Below, in pieces: positions 35,972 through 45,179 of a stretch of 64,000 nucleotides of DNA. Location: the NCBI RefSeq assembly GCF_001620265.1, contig NZ_CP012661.1, forward strand, positions 806,001-870,000, in the 5' to 3' direction. Under the pieces are notes generated by a model. It was not told where the DNA came from. It worked only from the letters and a program-made list of their open reading frames with translations, and made no database searches. The position numbers were made by a program, and so were the translations under genes. Every line of letters starts with the position of its first letter. The first letter of the stretch is position 1. This DNA is from Frigidibacter mobilis. Its GTDB lineage: Bacteria > Pseudomonadota > Alphaproteobacteria > Rhodobacterales > Rhodobacteraceae.

Positions 35972-36834
35972 GCGGGGGATCCTTGGGGCAGGGGAGGGAG
36001 GGTATCGAGGAATGCGCCGATCAGGGCCAGCGCCTCGGGTTCGTCGAGGAAGGGCACATGGCCGCGGTCCGCGATCTCGGCGACGAGCATTACCGGATGC
36101 CGCCGGCGCATCTCGGCCAGCGTCTCGGCCGACAGGATGTCGGAGTTGGCGCCGCGGATCACCGCCAGCGGAAAGGCCTTCAGCGCGTCGAAGAACACCC
36201 ACATGTCCTGCAGCGCCCCGGTCGCCGCCTGCGCGAGCAGCGCCTTGTGCAGGGCAGGGTCATAGCGCAGGGAGAGCCCGCCCTCGGGCCGCTCGGCAAA
36301 CCAATGCGCCACATGCCTGTGCCAGACCTGTGCCGTCACGCCCGGAAACTCGCCGGTCGTCTGCCGCACCATCGCGTCGGCCAGGGTGTCGAGGTCCGGC
36401 TGGGGCGGGGTCTTGCCGACATACTCCATGATCCGCGCCAGCCCGGCAGTGCCGACCACCGGCCCGATATCGTTGAGGATCACCCCCGTCAGCCGCTGCG
36501 GAAACCCCGCCGCCAGCGCCATTGCAATCAGTCCCCCGCGCGAGGTGCCGAGGATTGCCACCTGTGCCAACCCCAGATGATCCAGCAGCTCCACCACGTC
36601 ATGCGCCTCGCGCAGCAGGTTGTAGTTGTTGAAGTCGGGGTCGTAATCGGAACGGCCGCGGCCACGGTAATCCATGCGGATCAGCCGGCAGCGCCCCGCC
36701 AGCGGCTCCAGCAGCGTGTCGAAATCGTCCATGTTGCGGGTCAGGCCCGGCAGGCAGAGCAGGGGCAGGCCGGTTCCGCGGTCGTCATAGGCCAGGCGGA
36801 GGCCGTCGGAGGTGGTGAAATGGGAAAGGGTCAT
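35968..36834 (-). CDS. Alpha/beta hydrolase
   Basis: A 288-residue hydrolase with LPLLCLPGLTRNMDDFDTLL, RMDYRGRGRSDYDPDFNNYN, nucleophile elbow ILGTSRGGLIAMA (Ser in GTSRGG), and catalytic His in IADRGHVPFLDEPEAL. Coupled by ATGA overlaps on both sides, to the dehalogenase upstream and the Ser/Thr dehydratase downstream. Frame intact. Substrate unknown. Confidence 0.88.
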   Translation of the reverse strand: MTLSHFTTSDGLRLAYDDRGTGLPLLCLPGLTRNMDDFDTLLEPLAGRCRLIRMDYRGRGRSDYDPDFNNYNLLREAHDVVELLDHLGLAQVAILGTSRGGLIAMALAAGFPQRLTGVILNDIGPVVGTAGLARIMEYVGKTPPQPDLDTLADAMVRQTTGEFPGVTAQVWHRHVAHWFAERPEGGLSLRYDPALHKALLAQAATGALQDMWVFFDALKAFPLAVIRGANSDILSAETLAEMRRRHPVMLVAEIADRGHVPFLDEPEALALIGAFLDTLPPLPQGSPA

Positions 36835-37514
36835 GGTGTCTCCAGCAGGGCGGGCAGGCCGGACAGGTCCGGCAGCATGTGGTCGGGGCGGCTTGGCAGC
36901 CGGTCTTGCGGCAGCCCCGCGCGGTTTACCCAGACAGTGGTGAAGCCAAAGCTACCGGCGCCGGCCACGTCCCAGCCGTTGGAGGAGACGAACAGCACTT
37001 CGGCGGGCGTACAGCCGAAGCGGAGGGGCGCCAGCGCATAGACGCGGGGATCGGGCTTGAAGATGCCCACCGCCTCGACCGACAGGCAGTCATCCAGCAG
37101 CCCGCCGATGGCCGCATGGCCGACGGCGCCCGCCAGCATCGCGGGCGTGCCGTTCGACAGGATCGCGGTGGCAAGGCCCCGGGCCTTCAGCGCCGCCAGC
37201 ATTCCCGGCACCTCGGGATAGGCGTCAAGCCGGTCATAGAGCGCCATCAGCCGGGGGTGCAGGTCGCCGGAAAGCCCCGCCGCCTCCAGCGCCCAGTCCA
37301 GCGCCTCGGCAGTGACGGTGCGGAAATCCGCGTGCCGGCCCATCAGGCTGCGCAGCCAGGTATATTCCAGCTGCTTGCGGCGCCAGTCCTCGGCCAGCCG
37401 CGGCCAATGCCGCGCCAAAGCCTCGCCGCCCGGCTCCTGCGCCGCATGGCGGGCGGCGGCGGAGACGTCGAACAACGTGCCATAGGCATCGAAAACGCAA
37501 AGCTTGATCGGCAT
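36831..37514 (-). CDS. Haloacid dehalogenase, type II
   Basis: A 227-residue HAD-superfamily protein. The nucleophile Asp9 lies in CVFDAYGTLFDVSAA, and ILSNGTPAML, the lysine in GIFKPDPRVYAL and VLFVSSNGWDVAGAG match the L-2-haloacid dehalogenase subfamily almost word for word. Such enzymes hydrolyse (S)-2-haloacids to (R)-2-hydroxyacids; some relatives act on phosphates. It is first in the dehalogenase-hydrolase-dehydratase run. Confidence 0.9.
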   Translation of the reverse strand: MPIKLCVFDAYGTLFDVSAAARHAAQEPGGEALARHWPRLAEDWRRKQLEYTWLRSLMGRHADFRTVTAEALDWALEAAGLSGDLHPRLMALYDRLDAYPEVPGMLAALKARGLATAILSNGTPAMLAGAVGHAAIGGLLDDCLSVEAVGIFKPDPRVYALAPLRFGCTPAEVLFVSSNGWDVAGAGSFGFTTVWVNRAGLPQDRLPSRPDHMLPDLSGLPALLETP

Positions 37515-37647
37515 CTGGGCCCTCCGCCGGGCAGACTGGCACAGGGGCGCGGCAGGGGAAAGGGGCGGCGCTGCAGCATCGGTGCTTGGCCCGGTCCGCG
37601 CCGCGTGCTTACCTTGGGCGCATAGCGACATCCCCGGGAGCACGCCG

Positions 37648-38232
37648 ATGACCACCGAACTCGACCAGTTGCGCAGCCGCATCGCCGAGCTGAGGCAGGC
37701 CTTGGAAGCGGGCATCGAGGAGCGCCGGGCGAACTGGAGCTACCGGATGGAGCGCGGCCGCGCGGTGTTCGAGGCCGGCGCGCGGCAGCAGCACCGCGAA
37801 CTGCGCGAGGGGCTGGCCGCATATATCGGGCGGGCCCGGCTGTCGGTGGTGGTGACGGCGCCCTTCATCTACGCGCTGATCCTGCCCTTCGCGCTGCTGG
37901 ACCTGTTCGTGACCGTCTATCAGGCGGTGTGCTTTCCGGTCTACGGCATCGCCAAGGTGCGCCGCGCCGATCACATCATCATCGACCGGCACATGCTGGC
38001 CTATCTCAACGGTCTGCAGAAGCTGAACTGCATCTATTGCGGCTATTGCAACGGGCTGATTTCCTATGTGCGCGAGATTGCGGGGCGGACTGAGGCGCAT
38101 TGGTGCCCGATCAAGCACGCGCGCGGCGCCGCCGATCCGCACGCCCATTACGACGAGTTCTGCGATTTCGGCGATGCCGAGGGCTTCCGCGCCAAGGTGG
38201 ACAGCCGCGACGGGCGGCGCCGGGACGGTTAA
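37648..38232 (+). CDS. Conserved membrane protein with a Cys-rich YCGYCNG motif
   Basis: A 194-residue protein. Residues 1-50 form an acidic/basic coiled coil (TELDQLRSRIAELRQALEAG), followed by a long hydrophobic hairpin around residues 68-110 and then a conserved-looking LNCIYCGYCNGLISYVREIA and AHWCPIKHA. The three close Cys plus His/Cys further on could bind a metal or be redox active. It ends with a His/Asp-rich tail. I recognise the motif as recurrent in proteobacteria but know no function. Its stop overlaps that of the serine hydrolase on the other strand. Confidence 0.75.
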   Translation: MTTELDQLRSRIAELRQALEAGIEERRANWSYRMERGRAVFEAGARQQHRELREGLAAYIGRARLSVVVTAPFIYALILPFALLDLFVTVYQAVCFPVYGIAKVRRADHIIIDRHMLAYLNGLQKLNCIYCGYCNGLISYVREIAGRTEAHWCPIKHARGAADPHAHYDEFCDFGDAEGFRAKVDSRDGRRRDG

Positions 38233-39242
38233 GCCATCGCCTCGGGCACGATCACCTCGGTCAGCAACCGCTTCAGCGCGCCGGCATGGCCCTCGGACCG
38301 GGCGGGCTGGCTCTCGTCCGAGGTGACGGCGACGGTCAGCGCGTGGCCGGGCAGTACATAGATCATCTGCCCGCCATAGCCGCGCGCATAGGCGACGCGG
38401 CTGCCGGCCGCGGTGAACAGGAACCAGCCATAGCCATAGTCATCGCCTGAAAACGCCGAGCGGGTGCGCGGGGTCCAGGAGGCCGTGACCCAATCCGCCG
38501 GCACCAGCCGCCCCTCTGGCCCCGCCCCGCCGGTGCGCCAGGCCTCGCCGAAGGCCAGCATCGCCCGCGGCGACAGCGCCATGTTGTTGCCGCCCATGTA
38601 GCGGCCCTGCGGATCTTGGGTCCAGGCGTCGATGCGCACCCCAAGTGGCTCGCCCAGGTGCCGCCGCGCCAGCGTCAGCAGGCTGTCGCCCGTCACCTCG
38701 GACAAGAGCGCGCCGAGGATGTGATAGCTGCCGGTGGAGTAGAGCATCCCGTTGCCCGGCCGCCCGACCATCGGCCGCGCCAGCGCGTCGGCCACCCAGT
38801 CGCTGCTGCTGACCCAGGCACCGTAATTGCCGCCCGAGGTGCGCTCCAACCCCGTCTGCATTGTCAGCAGGTCCGCCACCGTCAGGTCCGCCACACGCGG
38901 GTCGGCGCCGTTCGGGATCAGCCCCGGGGCGAGATCCCCCAACCGGGCGTCCGGGCCCGGGATCGCGCCGCTGCCGATCACCGCGCCGGTCAGCGAGGCG
39001 ACCAGCGTTTTCGACACCGATTTCACATTCACCGCCCGGTCCGGCGAGGGGCCGCGGATCGCCTCGGCCAGCAGGGTCTGGCCGTTCTGTGCGATGCAGA
39101 GGCTGTGAAGCTGGCCCAGCCCGCGCGCGGCGGCCAGGCTGCGGGCAAAGCGCGGCGCAGGCTGTGCGTGCAGGGCGGGGGCGGCGAGCGCGGCGGCGGC
39201 AGACAGCGCGAAGGCGCGGCGGGAGAGGAGGGGCAAGGTCAT
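38229..39242 (-). CDS. Secreted serine hydrolase, beta-lactamase/PBP4* family
   Basis: A 337-residue class C beta-lactamase-like hydrolase with a twin-arginine-like signal (LSRRAFALSAAAALAAPALH). The catalytic SxxK is SVSK in NVKSVSKTLVASLTG; the second-motif region is LYSTGSYHILGALLSEVTG; GYGWFLFTAAG and the glycine-rich YARGYGGQMIYV fit the rest of the fold. Family members are esterases, D-peptidases or uncharacterised; beta-lactam resistance should not be assumed. Confidence 0.87.
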   Translation of the reverse strand: MTLPLLSRRAFALSAAAALAAPALHAQPAPRFARSLAAARGLGQLHSLCIAQNGQTLLAEAIRGPSPDRAVNVKSVSKTLVASLTGAVIGSGAIPGPDARLGDLAPGLIPNGADPRVADLTVADLLTMQTGLERTSGGNYGAWVSSSDWVADALARPMVGRPGNGMLYSTGSYHILGALLSEVTGDSLLTLARRHLGEPLGVRIDAWTQDPQGRYMGGNNMALSPRAMLAFGEAWRTGGAGPEGRLVPADWVTASWTPRTRSAFSGDDYGYGWFLFTAAGSRVAYARGYGGQMIYVLPGHALTVAVTSDESQPARSEGHAGALKRLLTEVIVPEAMA

Positions 39243-39342
39243 GCGGCAATCCTAAGCCGCATGCCCCGCACCGCCAGCGGCCTGACGCAAAGGTGAAGCC
39301 CGGTCAATTCTTGCAGGTGCCAGCCCTTACGGGCGCAAACGC

Positions 39343-40131
39343 CTACAGATGCTCCGACTGCGGCATTCCCAGCACATGGAATCCGCTGTCCACCAGGATG
39401 ATCTCGCCCGTCGTGCAGGCGCCATAGTCCGAGGCCAGATAGACCGCCGTGCCTCCGATCGCCTCCAGCGTCGCATTGCTGCGCAGGGGCGAGTTCGCCT
39501 CGGTGTGGCGGAAGGTCTTGCGGGCGCCGCCGATGGCGGCTCCGGCCAGCGTCTTCATCGGGCCGGGGCTGATCGCGTTGACGCGGATCCTGTCGGGGCC
39601 GAGGTCGTTGGCGAGGTAGCGCACCGAGGATTCCAGCGCCGCCTTGGCCACGCCCATCACGTTGTAGAACGGCGTCACCCGGTTCGAGCCCTGATAGGTC
39701 AGGGTAATCAGGCTGCCGCCATCCGGCATGATCGCCGCAGCCCGCCGCGCCACGTCGATGAACGAGAAGCACGAGATGGTCAGCGAGGTCTTGAAGTTCT
39801 CGCGGCTGGTGTTGATGAACCGGCCCGTCAGTTCGGTCTTGTCCGAAAACGCGATGGCATGGACCAGAAAGTCGATGCTGCCCCATTCCTGGGCCAGCGT
39901 GGCAAAGGCGGCATCGAGGCTGTCATCGTTCATCACATCGACGTCGATCAGCAGCCTGGACCCCAGCGAGGCTGCCAGCGGCTCTACCCGCTTGCCGAAG
40001 GCTTCGCCCTGGTAGCTGAAGGCAAGCTCCGCGCCCTCGGCGGCCAGCGCCTGCGCGATGCCCCAGGCGATGGAGCGTTCGTTGGCCACGCCCATCACCA
40101 GCCCGCGCTTGCCCGTCATCAGATCGGCCAT
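39343..40131 (-). CDS. fabI: Enoyl-[acyl-carrier-protein] reductase (NADH)
   Basis: A 262-residue FabI. The cofactor fold starts GKRGLVMGVANERSIAWGIA, and the catalytic Tyr-x6-Lys is in FYNVMGVAKAALESSVRYLA. The C-terminal QSEHL is usual for alphaproteobacterial FabI. It is the last gene of the minus-strand fabA-fabB-fabI operon, 6 bases after fabB. It completes each elongation cycle of fatty acid synthesis. Confidence 0.96.
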   Translation of the reverse strand: MADLMTGKRGLVMGVANERSIAWGIAQALAAEGAELAFSYQGEAFGKRVEPLAASLGSRLLIDVDVMNDDSLDAAFATLAQEWGSIDFLVHAIAFSDKTELTGRFINTSRENFKTSLTISCFSFIDVARRAAAIMPDGGSLITLTYQGSNRVTPFYNVMGVAKAALESSVRYLANDLGPDRIRVNAISPGPMKTLAGAAIGGARKTFRHTEANSPLRSNATLEAIGGTAVYLASDYGACTTGEIILVDSGFHVLGMPQSEHL

Positions 40132-40137
40132 GTCAGT

Positions 40138-41367
40138 TCACCCTTGGTATTTCGACAGCAACATGGAGCCGTTGGTGCCGCCGAAGCCGAAGCTGTTGGT
40201 CATCACCGTATCCAGACCCGCGCCATCGACGCGGGTGGTGGCAATCTCGGCCGGGTCGATGGCCGGGTCCAGAGTCGCCACGTTGATCGAGGGCGCGATG
40301 AAGTCGTTTTGCAACATCAGCAGGCAATAGATCGCCTCTTGCGCGCCGGTTGCGCCCTGGCTGTGCCCGGTCATCGACTTGGTGGAGCTGATCGGCGGGG
40401 TGGTGCCGCGGCCAAAGACCCGGCGCACCGCCTCGACCTCGCCGACATCGCCGACCGGGGTCGAGGTGCCATGCGCGTTGATGTAGCCGACCTTGCGGTC
40501 GGGGCTGAGGGATTGCAGCGCCAGCCGCATCGCCCGCTCGCCCCCCTCACCCGAGGGCGCGACCATGTCATGCCCGTCCGAGGTGGCGGCATAGCCGGTG
40601 ACCTCGGCATAGATCTTCGCGCCGCGGGCCTTGGCGTGCTCGAGTTCCTCCAGCACCAGGATCCCGCCGCCGCCGGCGATCACGAAGCCGTCGCGGCCTG
40701 CGTCGAAGGCGCGCGAGGCCTCGGACGGGCGGTCGTTGTACTTGGACGACATCGCCCCCATCGCGTCGAACAGGCAGGACAGCGTCCAGTCGAGCTCTTC
40801 CGCACCACCGGCGAACATCACGTCCTGCTTGCCCATCATGATCTGCTCTGCCGCGTTGCCGATGCAGTGCAGCGAGGTCGAGCAGGCCGAGGTGATCGAA
40901 TAGTTGATGCCCTTGATCTTGAACGCCGTCGACAGGTTCGCCGAGATGGTCGAAGACATGCATTTGGGCACCGCGAAGGGCCCGATCCGCTTGGGCGCGC
41001 CCTGCGCCAGCACGATCTGATGCGCCGCGAACATGGAGGAGGTGGAGGGCCCGCCCGATCCGGCGACAAGCCCGGTGCGCGGGCTCGACACCTCGGCCTC
41101 GGTCAGGCCGGCATCGGCGATGGCCTGGGTCATGGCGATATGGGCATAGGCCGCGCCCGGCCCCATGAAGCGCAGCGCGCGCTTGTCGACATGGGCGGCG
41201 ACGTCGATGTTCACCGCCCCCGCGACCTGGCTGCGAAAGCCGCGCTCTGCCATGTCGGCATTGGCGGTGATGCCGGACCGGCCCGCCTTCAGCGAGGCAA
41301 GAACCTCATCAGCGCTGTTGCCGATGGATGAAACGATACCGAGGCCTGTGACGACGACGCGGCGCAT
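40138..41367 (-). CDS. fabB: Beta-ketoacyl-ACP synthase I
   Basis: A 409-residue condensing enzyme. Catalytic Cys162 is in [18 protein letters not shown], with the two histidines in [13 protein letters not shown] and [13 protein letters not shown]. Size and the pairing with fabA mark it as FabB, the synthase needed to elongate the cis-unsaturated intermediate, rather than FabF. It lies 25 bases downstream of fabA. Confidence 0.96.
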   Translation of the reverse strand: MRRVVVTGLGIVSSIGNSADEVLASLKAGRSGITANADMAERGFRSQVAGAVNIDVAAHVDKRALRFMGPGAAYAHIAMTQAIADAGLTEAEVSSPRTGLVAGSGGPSTSSMFAAHQIVLAQGAPKRIGPFAVPKCMSSTISANLSTAFKIKGINYSITSACSTSLHCIGNAAEQIMMGKQDVMFAGGAEELDWTLSCLFDAMGAMSSKYNDRPSEASRAFDAGRDGFVIAGGGGILVLEELEHAKARGAKIYAEVTGYAATSDGHDMVAPSGEGGERAMRLALQSLSPDRKVGYINAHGTSTPVGDVGEVEAVRRVFGRGTTPPISSTKSMTGHSQGATGAQEAIYCLLMLQNDFIAPSINVATLDPAIDPAEIATTRVDGAGLDTVMTNSFGFGGTNGSMLLSKYQG

Positions 41368-41392
41368 GGGCGGCTCTCCTTGTCTTGGGGGG

Positions 41393-41905
41393 TCAGGCCG
41401 CTGCTGCAGCCAGACCGACCTTCATGTCCTTGACCTGATAGATGATCTCGCCATCGGCTTCCACGCGGCCATCGGCAACGCCCATCTTCAGCCGCCGGTC
41501 GATGACGCGGGTGAAATCGACGCGGTAGGTAATCATGGTGCGGGCAGGAGTGACCATCCCGCTCAGCTTGACCTCGCCGACGCCAAGCGCGAAGCCCTGG
41601 CCCTGCCAGCCGCGCCAGCCCAGGTTGAAGCCGGTCAGTTGCCAGAGCCCGTCAAGGCCAAGGCAGCCGGGCATCACCGGGTTGCCCGGGAAGTGGCACT
41701 TGAAGAACCAAAGGTCCGGGGTGATGTCGAATTCGGCGACGACATGGCCCTTGCCATGCGCGCCGCCATCGGCGGAAATGTCGGTGATCCGGTCCATCAT
41801 CAGCATCGGCGGTTCGGGCAACTGGGCATTGCCGGGGCCGAACAGCTCGCCCCGTGCACATTTCAGCAGCGCTTCCTTGTCGAAACTCGTCGGATAATCC
41901 GCCAT
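41393..41905 (-). CDS. fabA: 3-hydroxydecanoyl-ACP dehydratase/isomerase
   Basis: A 170-residue hot-dog-fold enzyme that dehydrates hydroxydecanoyl-ACP and isomerises the double bond, starting anaerobic-type unsaturated fatty acid synthesis. The catalytic His is in [20 protein letters not shown] and the active-site Asp just after ([11 protein letters not shown]). ATG 41905 was chosen over 41932, because [20 protein letters not shown] is the usual FabA start. First gene of fabA-fabB-fabI, divergent from irr. Confidence 0.96.
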   Translation of the reverse strand: MADYPTSFDKEALLKCARGELFGPGNAQLPEPPMLMMDRITDISADGGAHGKGHVVAEFDITPDLWFFKCHFPGNPVMPGCLGLDGLWQLTGFNLGWRGWQGQGFALGVGEVKLSGMVTPARTMITYRVDFTRVIDRRLKMGVADGRVEADGEIIYQVKDMKVGLAAAAA

Positions 41906-42078
41906 TCCGGCCCGTCCCCCCTTGCAGAACACTCTTTTGACACCGGCTTTCCTCTAGCATCCGCATCGGAGCGTGCGCAATAGCCCCGCGGGTCGCCGGT
42001 CCGGCGCCCGGCACGAGCCTGCCCCTGTTCCCGCCAGAATCGCCGGTGCGCAAAAGGATTTGAAATCTGCGGTGCTCC

Positions 42079-42094
42079 TCCTTTATATGAAGGA
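42079..42094. promoter_or_regulatory. Palindrome in the irr-fabA intergenic region
   Basis: TCCTTTATATGAAGGA is a 16-base near-perfect inverted repeat, AT-rich against its surroundings, 27 bases upstream of the irr ATG. It could be an operator or overlap the irr promoter. It does not match the known Irr or Fur boxes. Confidence 0.4.
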
Positions 42095-42121
42095 CCACTG
42101 TATCAAAGGGCGCGCAAGCAT

Positions 42122-42538
42122 ATGAAGGCCACAGCCGACGCAACCGGAACCAGATGGCTGGCACGGGCAGGTCTGCGCCCGACGCGGCAGCGTGTGGCGC
42201 TGGCCTCGCTGCTGGTCGGGGATGGCGAGGATCGGCATGTCACCGCCGAGAGCCTTTATGCCGCAGCCCGCGCTGCTGGCGAGGGCGTGTCGCTGGCAAC
42301 CGTGTACAATACCTTGCGGGCCTTCTGTCAGGCGGGCCTGATGCAGGAGATCACCGTCGATGGCGCGCGGTCCTATTTCGACACCAAGATGGACGATCAC
42401 CCGCATTTCTTCTGGGAAGACAACTCCGAGCTGACCGATGCGCCCGCCGACGAGCTGGAGATCAGCCGCCTGCCCGCCGCGCCGCCGGGTGCCGAGATCG
42501 CCCGCGTCGATGTGGTGATCCGCCTGCGCCGGACCTGA
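42122..42538 (+). CDS. irr: Fur-family iron response regulator Irr
   Basis: A 138-residue Fur-superfamily regulator. The DNA-binding part reads GLRPTRQRVALASLLV, then VSLATVYNTLRAFCQAGLMQ. The metal/heme region is DDHPHFFWEDNSEL, where rhizobial Irr has a His triplet; here one His is replaced by Pro. It lacks the N-terminal heme regulatory Cys-Pro motif of Bradyrhizobium Irr, as is usual for Rhodobacteraceae. In the order Irr is an iron- or heme-linked regulator. Divergent from fabA. Confidence 0.9.
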   Translation: MKATADATGTRWLARAGLRPTRQRVALASLLVGDGEDRHVTAESLYAAARAAGEGVSLATVYNTLRAFCQAGLMQEITVDGARSYFDTKMDDHPHFFWEDNSELTDAPADELEISRLPAAPPGAEIARVDVVIRLRRT

Positions 42539-42556
42539 CCGAACCCGGCGCGCAGG

Positions 42557-43423
42557 TCAGAACCACTGTCCCGGCTCCATGAGCCCCAGCTCCATCAATT
42601 GCTGCGAATGCCACTGGAAGGGCACCGAGTTGTGCCATCTGAAGCTGTCGATGTCATAGGTTGACCCGGGATTGGTCTTCAGTGCCTTGGCGGTGCGGAA
42701 GGACATGACGGTTGCCGTCATGTTGTTGTGCCAGGGGCAGGCGAAGGTGTTGTATTCCTGAACGGTAAAGGTGTGGTCCCGGCGCAGGCGCAGTCCCGGC
42801 TGGGCCCGGAACAGCGCGATGCGGTCGATGCGCCGGCGGTCCTTGGGAATATGCTCCTCGAACCGCCAGCGGATGCCGCCGAAGAAATCCAGCTGCCTCT
42901 CGTGGATATGGCCAGCCTCGTCCTTGCGGGCCAGCGCATAGTATCCGGTGCGGTCCATCAGCGCGCTGTCCAGGTCCACGGCATCGGGATGCGCCCACAG
43001 ATCGCCCGCATAAAGATCGACGACATAGCACAGCATCGCATCGCGCCGTTCCTCGGCATGAAAGGCGATTAGCTCGCGCACGCTTCGGGTCTCGCAGAAC
43101 GGGTGGAACAGATATTCGGCGTTGTAGCCGTAATAGATCCAGGTGGTTGGCGGCGAGGCGGCGATGATGGGATTGACGGCCTGCACCAGGGCGCCTTCGG
43201 CCTTCACCTGATAGGTAATCCGGTGAATTTGCGCGCTCAGATCCGCCGGCAGGTCCAGCTCGGGCGGGGCGAACAGCAGCACCGCGCGAAACCCGGCCTT
43301 GAGGTGGTGGCGCAGGGTGCTGTCCACCTCGACCAGGTCCTCGGCAAGGATCAGCGCGACCGGCCCCTTGGCCAGCGCGCCCCGGCCCCGTGCGAGGAAG
43401 TCGTCGATCGAGGTGTAATCCAT
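42557..43423 (-). CDS. Conserved protein of unknown function, possibly glycosyltransferase-like
   Basis: A 288-residue soluble protein, no signal peptide. It shows an N-terminal Rossmann-like half (ALILAEDLVEVDSTLRHHLK, VLLFAPPELDLP), a middle segment HAEERRDAMLCYVVDLYAGD and a striking C-terminal stretch VQEYNTFACPWHNNMTATVM followed by WHNSVPFQWHSQQL. The pattern, with CYVVDLYAGDL as a possible acid-metal strand, recalls GT-A-like or DUF616-type transferases, but I cannot assign it. It converges with irr and is divergent from miaB. Confidence 0.7.
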   Translation of the reverse strand: MDYTSIDDFLARGRGALAKGPVALILAEDLVEVDSTLRHHLKAGFRAVLLFAPPELDLPADLSAQIHRITYQVKAEGALVQAVNPIIAASPPTTWIYYGYNAEYLFHPFCETRSVRELIAFHAEERRDAMLCYVVDLYAGDLWAHPDAVDLDSALMDRTGYYALARKDEAGHIHERQLDFFGGIRWRFEEHIPKDRRRIDRIALFRAQPGLRLRRDHTFTVQEYNTFACPWHNNMTATVMSFRTAKALKTNPGSTYDIDSFRWHNSVPFQWHSQQLMELGLMEPGQWF

Positions 43424-43590
43424 GAGGAAATCCGTTCGCTGCCGTGCCCGCAAACTCGGGCAGGCCCGCCCGCAATGCAAGCCCCCGCCGCGCAATCCCG
43501 GGGCGACCATTGCGGCAGAGGCGGCATTTCGTTAGATAACGCCGGTCCGGCGCGCATCTGCGCGCGCCCGGCAGCGGGAAAGGGCACGGC

Positions 43591-44973
43591 ATGGATGGCG
43601 ATACGAAGGCCGGCAATGCAAAAGGCGGGGCCGAGGTGAAGAAGCTTTTCATCAAGACCTATGGCTGCCAGATGAATGTCTATGACAGCGAGCGCATGGC
43701 CGAGGCGATGGGCGCCGATGGCTATGTGTTGACCGAGGCGGCGGACGAAGCCGACATGGTGCTGCTGAACACCTGCCACATCCGCGAGAAAGCCTCCGAG
43801 AAGCTCTATTCCGACCTTGGGCGGTTGCGGCCGCTGAAGCTGGCGAAGCCCGGGCTGAAGATCGGCGTCGCCGGCTGCGTCGCGCAGGCCGAGGGCGCGG
43901 AGATCCTGCGGCGGATGCCGCTGGTCGATCTGGTCGTCGGCCCGCAAAGCTATCACCGGCTGCCGGCGATGGCGCGGGCGGCCGATGCCGGCGGCAAGCG
44001 GGTCGATACCGAGTTCCCGGTCGAGGACAAGTTCGACCACCTTCCCGCCCGGATGCAGGGCGCCAGCCGCGGCCCCACCGCCTTCCTGACGGTGCAGGAG
44101 GGCTGCGACAAGTTCTGCGCCTTTTGCGTGGTGCCCTATACCCGCGGCTCCGAAGTCAGCCGCCCGGTGGCGCGCATCCTGACCGAGGCGCGGGGGCTGG
44201 TGGAAAAGGGCGTGCGCGAGATCACGCTTCTAGGCCAGAACGTCAACGCCTATCACGGCGGCGGGCCGTCTGATCTTGGCGGCGGCACCTGGGGATTGGC
44301 GCAACTGGTGCGGGCGCTGGCGCGGATCGACGGGCTGGAACGGATCCGCTACACTACCTCGCACCCCAATGACATGGATGACGCGCTGATCGCCGCGCAT
44401 GGCGAAGAGGCCAAGCTTATGCCCTATCTGCACCTTCCCGTGCAGTCGGGTAGCGACAGGATCCTGAAGGCGATGGCGCGCAAGCACACCGTCGAGCAGT
44501 ATCTGCGGCTGGTGGAACGCATCCGCGCCGCCCGGCCTGACATGTTGCTGTCGGGCGATTTCATCGTCGGCTTCCCGGGCGAGACCGAGGCGGATTTCCA
44601 GGCGACGATGGATCTGGTGGCGGCAGTAAACTACGGCATGGCTTATTCGTTCCGCTATTCCGCACGTCCGGGAACCCCTGCTGCGGAAAAGCTGCCCGTG
44701 CCGACTGTCGAGGCGGACGAACGGCTGCAACGGCTGCAGGCGCTGCTGATCCAGCAGCAACGCGCCGCGCAGCAGGGCATGGTCGGGCGCGAGGTGCAGG
44801 TGCTGTTCGAAAAGCCCGGCCGCGAGCCGGGGCAGATGGTGGGCAAGTCGGATTATCTGCACGCGGTGCATGTGACTGGCGCTGAAGCCCGCCGCGGAGC
44901 CATTGCCAGAGTCAGAATCACAGACAGCGGCCCGAACTCTCTTGGCGGAACGCTGACCAGCAAAATGTGGTAA
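43591..44973 (+). CDS. miaB: tRNA-2-methylthio-N6-dimethylallyladenosine synthase
   Basis: A 460-residue radical-SAM methylthiotransferase. The N-terminal UPF0004 domain has three cluster cysteines ([30 protein letters not shown]), the radical-SAM cluster CDKFCAFC is in [19 protein letters not shown], and the C-terminal TRAM domain ends the protein. It modifies A37 of tRNAs reading UNN codons. It leads the region with phoH, ybeY, corC and lnt downstream. Confidence 0.95.
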   Translation: MDGDTKAGNAKGGAEVKKLFIKTYGCQMNVYDSERMAEAMGADGYVLTEAADEADMVLLNTCHIREKASEKLYSDLGRLRPLKLAKPGLKIGVAGCVAQAEGAEILRRMPLVDLVVGPQSYHRLPAMARAADAGGKRVDTEFPVEDKFDHLPARMQGASRGPTAFLTVQEGCDKFCAFCVVPYTRGSEVSRPVARILTEARGLVEKGVREITLLGQNVNAYHGGGPSDLGGGTWGLAQLVRALARIDGLERIRYTTSHPNDMDDALIAAHGEEAKLMPYLHLPVQSGSDRILKAMARKHTVEQYLRLVERIRAARPDMLLSGDFIVGFPGETEADFQATMDLVAAVNYGMAYSFRYSARPGTPAAEKLPVPTVEADERLQRLQALLIQQQRAAQQGMVGREVQVLFEKPGREPGQMVGKSDYLHAVHVTGAEARRGAIARVRITDSGPNSLGGTLTSKMW

Positions 44974-45179
44974 GATAGGCTCAAATTCATCGTCTCTGCC
45001 AGTCCAGTGTTACTTGGGGTTGGGTAATGTTTCCGCTTTGCACACAATCTGTAGGAATGCCGCTTCACAAGGGGCACGGACATGCTAGGCTCGCGGGGAT
45101 TTGAACAGTCTCCATCGGGCGCGGGTGCTGCGCCGCAGTGGGTGAACAAGGCGGAGGCGAGGCAGTGGTAAAAGGGATC

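Noticed and set aside
38229..39242. True beta-lactam resistance gene
   Set aside because: The SxxK motif and fold fit the broad serine-hydrolase family; nothing specific to class C beta-lactamases beyond that is visible.
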